7,178 bases of DNA from Dactylosporangium sp. AC04546 (lineage in GTDB: Bacteria > Actinomycetota > Actinomycetes > Mycobacteriales > Micromonosporaceae). Within the stretch, counting starts at the first letter, position 1. Each line of letters opens with the position of its first letter. Below, one piece after another: positions 6,314 to 7,178 of this stretch. The notes below the pieces were generated by a model that saw only the letters and a program-made list of their open reading frames with translations, was not told the origin of the DNA and made no database searches. The DNA is taken from contig NZ_JAHYSG010000223.1 of assembly GCF_022095675.1 (NCBI RefSeq), positions 1 through 7,178 on the forward strand, in the 5' to 3' direction. Position numbers and translations under genes: made by a program.

Positions 6314-6354
6314 TGCTCTTCGGGGGTTCGACCGACGACTGTTGACGAAGAGCA
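6314..6354. promoter_or_regulatory. 9-bp inverted repeat upstream of the Cys/His-rich gene
   Basis: TGCTCTTCG (6314-6322) and CGAAGAGCA (6346-6354) are perfect reverse complements separated by 23 bases, and end about 17 bases before the GTG start at 6297. On the mRNA this would be a leader hairpin just before the AAAGGGAG site; on DNA it could be a two-site operator. A smaller palindrome AGCGC-TTC-GCGCT-like stem lies beside it at 6359-6371. Confidence 0.45.
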
Positions 6355-6435
6355 TCGCAGCGCTTCGCGCTCTGTGCAAGATTTCACGGCGACAAAACGT
6401 CATCCGGAGAACATGCATCCGACCAAATTTCCATT

Positions 6436-6465
6436 ACGCTATGTCAGCCACGGTTTCATCGTGAA
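6436..6465 (-). promoter_or_regulatory. Candidate promoter for the two small minus-strand genes
   Basis: Read on the minus strand, TTCACG (6465-6460) and TAGCGT (6441-6436) are separated by 18 bases, close to the actinobacterial TTGACN / TANNNT consensus. Transcription would start near 6429, leaving a leader of about 130 bases that includes the 9-bp inverted repeat. This is pattern matching only. A closer alternative, TTGCAC with GATGCT, has a poorer -10. Confidence 0.3.
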
Positions 6466-6542
6466 AGACGAAGCCTTGGCGCTGGCAGTACACGGACAGT
6501 GGACCACCAGGCACAAGACGCGTCGGAGATCATGGCGGATGG

Positions 6543-6570
6543 TTGACGAATGATCACTCAGCGTTACGGT
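6543..6570 (+). promoter_or_regulatory. Candidate promoter of the DUF397 gene
   Basis: TTGACG (6543-6548) and TACGGT (6565-6570) are separated by 16 bases, a good match to the housekeeping sigma-factor consensus of actinomycetes. Transcription would start near 6577 and give a leader of about 67 bases before the ATG at 6644. Confidence 0.5.
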
Positions 6571-6606
6571 GTGATGTAGTTCGCACCCGCGGCCGCGAGG
6601 CACCGC

Positions 6607-6622
6607 CGACGCCCCGGCGTCG
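6607..6622. promoter_or_regulatory. 16-bp palindrome in the DUF397 leader
   Basis: CGACGCC (6607-6613) and GGCGTCG (6616-6622) are perfect inverted arms around CC, ending ten bases before the GAGGAG ribosome binding site. A ten-base palindrome CGCGGCCGCG lies just upstream (6588-6597). Either an operator or a leader hairpin that limits ribosome access is possible; GC-rich sequence makes chance palindromes common. Confidence 0.35.
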
Positions 6623-6643
6623 CGCCACCACGAGGAGTTACGG

Positions 6644-6847
6644 ATGCAACACAGTGAATGGATCATGTCGAGCCGTTCGACGGGGAACGGCGGCAGCTGC
6701 GTCGAGGCGCGCCGTCACAACGACCTGATCGAGGTCCGCAACAGCAAGAACCCGTCCGCGGGCTCCGTACTGTTCACCCCCGAGGAGTGGGACTCGTTCC
6801 TCTTCGGCGCGAAGCGGGGCGAGTTCGACCGGCTGCTGCACGGCTGA
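6644..6847 (+). CDS. DUF397 family protein
   Basis: This 67-residue protein shows the DUF397 pattern through its whole length: W6, SSRS (9-12), GNGGSCVEA (14-22), IEVRNSKNP (29-37), FTPEEWDSFLFG (44-55) and GEFD (59-62). DUF397 proteins are actinobacterial, usually 60-80 residues, and often lie beside an XRE-type helix-turn-helix gene and sometimes an anti-sigma-like kinase gene; they are linked to developmental and antibiotic regulation in Streptomyces, and one hypothesis is that they act as partner or antitoxin-like proteins. Here no such partner lies upstream, and the downstream 330 bases hold none, so it is an orphan within this window. GAGGAG (6632-6637) six bases before the ATG supports the start. 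The family call is firm; its molecular role is not established. Confidence 0.92.
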   Translation: MQHSEWIMSSRSTGNGGSCVEARRHNDLIEVRNSKNPSAGSVLFTPEEWDSFLFGAKRGEFDRLLHG

Positions 6848-6856
6848 TCGAATTCC

Positions 6857-6885
6857 GGGTGGCCCGGCAACGCGGCCGGCCACCC
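6857..6885 (+). terminator. Stem-loop terminator candidate after the DUF397 gene
   Basis: GGGTGGCC (6857-6864) and GGCCACCC (6878-6885) form a perfect eight-base-pair stem with a 13-base loop, starting ten bases after the stop codon. There is no U-tract, which is usual for GC-rich actinobacterial terminators. Confidence 0.65.
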
Positions 6886-6904
6886 TCGCCAATACCGCTC
6901 CCGC

Positions 6905-6949
6905 TCGGCGCCGGACTTCCGGCCGGTCACGGTCATCGACCGGCGCCGA
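6905..6949. repeat. 10-bp inverted repeat with an alternative inner stem
   Basis: TCGGCGCCGG (6905-6914) and CCGGCGCCGA (6940-6949) are perfect inverted arms. Inside, GCCGGTC (6922-6928) can pair instead with GACCGGC (6938-6944); the two stems share 6940-6944 and exclude each other. The inner arms resemble the conserved GGTC...GACC core of the two hairpins downstream. Confidence 0.6.
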
Positions 6950-6969
6950 CGGGACTACACGGGGCACGC

Positions 6970-7037
6970 ACAAACGCCGGTCAATCTCCCTTCGCTGCCA
7001 TTGCTGGACGGCGAGGGAAGATTGACCGGCGCCTTTG
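6970..7037 (+). repeat. Hairpin element, copy A
   Basis: The stem pairs 6975-6995 with 7011-7031: 13 perfect pairs (CGCCGGTCAATCT with AGATTGACCGGCG), one C-A mismatch, then seven more pairs including one possible G-U, around a 15-base loop. Flanking ACAAA (6970-6974) can also pair with TTTGT (7034-7038) across a two-base bulge. CCTTTG follows the stem. It is a diverged copy of the element at 7074-7140. A terminator, a small structured RNA or a dispersed repeat are all possible. Confidence 0.8.
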
Positions 7038-7073
7038 TCCGTCGGCGCGATCCGCCGGACCCGCGCGCTACCC

Positions 7074-7140
7074 ACAGACGTTGGTCGATCCACCCTCCAG
7101 TCGATCTCCGGATGCGAGGGCACATCGACCAACGTCTTTT
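7074..7140 (+). repeat. Hairpin element, copy B, with a T4 tail
   Basis: The stem has 14 perfect pairs (AGACGTTGGTCGAT, 7076-7089, with ATCGACCAACGTCT, 7124-7137), a three-by-three internal loop, five more pairs (CCCTC 7093-7097 with GAGGG 7116-7120) and an 18-base loop. TTTT at 7137-7140 closes it, so on the plus strand it resembles an intrinsic terminator. It matches copy A almost without gaps, including the shared GCGAGGG and GACC blocks. Confidence 0.8.
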
Positions 7141-7152
7141 GGCATCGCCAGC

Positions 7153-7178
7153 GCGGCGCGGGCGGCGCGGGCGGCGCG
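7153..7178. repeat. 9-bp GC-only tandem repeat at the window edge
   Basis: GCGGCGCGG occurs at 7153-7161 and 7162-7170 and continues as an incomplete third copy to the end of the window. It could be an intergenic repeat or encode an Ala/Arg or Gly-rich segment of a gene beyond the edge; the window does not show which. Confidence 0.6.

Larger units (their letters stand above)
6298..6643. other. Gene-free stretch between divergent small genes
   Basis: No convincing gene lies here. It is visibly less GC-rich than the rest of the window, especially 6373-6560. A 46-codon plus-strand frame from ATG 6413 to TGA 6553 has GGAG only three bases before its start, mixed third positions and no recognisable content, so I do not call it. 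The stretch holds a candidate promoter for each direction and two inverted repeats, listed separately. Confidence 0.6.
6848..7178. other. Non-coding tail packed with inverted repeats
   Basis: No convincing gene was found in these 331 bases. Open minus-strand frames reach the window edge but show no family signature and run straight through the hairpins. Besides the stems listed separately there is a GTCCG/CGGAC stem at 7037-7041 with 7056-7060. Five inverted repeats thus follow one another in under 300 bases. Confidence 0.6.

Noticed and set aside
6064..6345. Plus-strand frame of 93 codons opposite the Cys/His-rich gene
   Set aside because: It lacks a convincing start site. The minus-strand frame has better third-position G/C, a ribosome binding site and a coherent Cys/His pattern.
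6413..6553. Possible 46-codon gene in the low-GC stretch
   Set aside because: GGAG is only three bases before the ATG, codon use is mixed, and the product resembles nothing known to me.
6439..6666. Minus-strand 75-codon frame upstream of the DUF397 gene
   Set aside because: It has no ribosome binding site, atypical codon use and overlap with the likely DUF397 promoter.
6638..7132. Minus-strand frame of 164 codons covering the DUF397 gene and hairpins
   Set aside because: It starts with TTG inside a hairpin arm, runs antisense to a firmly identified gene and shows no domain.

Overview
The window is GC-rich with strongly GC-biased third codon positions. It carries an 841-residue LAL-type LuxR regulator, a TetR regulator, a DUF397 protein and what looks like a leaderless start. 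This points to a high-GC actinomycete, and the style fits Micromonosporaceae (Actinoplanes, Dactylosporangium or Micromonospora), though nothing seen fixes the genus.

Layout. (1) 156-2475, plus strand: a tightly packed three-gene operon of a polytopic membrane protein, a TetR-family regulator (4-bp ATGA overlap) and a small double-CxxC zinc-ribbon protein (1-bp overlap). The first gene has no Shine-Dalgarno sequence but a -10-like hexamer exactly where a leaderless start needs one. (2) 2528-3049, minus strand: a short alpha/beta-hydrolase (HSL-like) protein whose oxyanion and nucleophile motifs are both degraded, and which ends before the acid and histidine of the triad. It is divergent from (3) 3203-5728, plus strand: a LuxR/LAL ATPase regulator. 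(4) 5814-6297, minus strand: two small genes, a 55-residue Cys/His-rich protein followed by an 87-residue protein resembling an SH3/KOW-type barrel. (5) 6298-6643: a less GC-rich non-coding stretch with candidate promoters for both directions and two inverted repeats. (6) 6644-6847, plus strand: a DUF397 protein without its usual helix-turn-helix partner next to it. (7) 6848-7178: no confident gene, but a dense run of inverted repeats.

The most striking structure is in region 7. Two hairpins about 104 nt apart (6970-7037 and 7074-7140) are diverged copies of each other. Three of their stem base pairs differ by paired changes on both arms, so the pairing is kept while the sequence changes. A related stem lies just upstream at 6905-6949. 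The second oddity is that both convergent gene junctions (2475/2528 and 5728/5814) are filled with short tandem repeats, 13 bp and 11 bp in period. The three stops that touch them are all TAG within a CTAG palindrome.

The genes do not form one obvious pathway. The first operon looks like a self-contained membrane/regulator unit. The hydrolase-like gene and the LAL regulator share a 153-bp divergent intergenic region. The two small minus-strand genes look like one transcript. All functions are read from the sequence and family knowledge; no database search was run.
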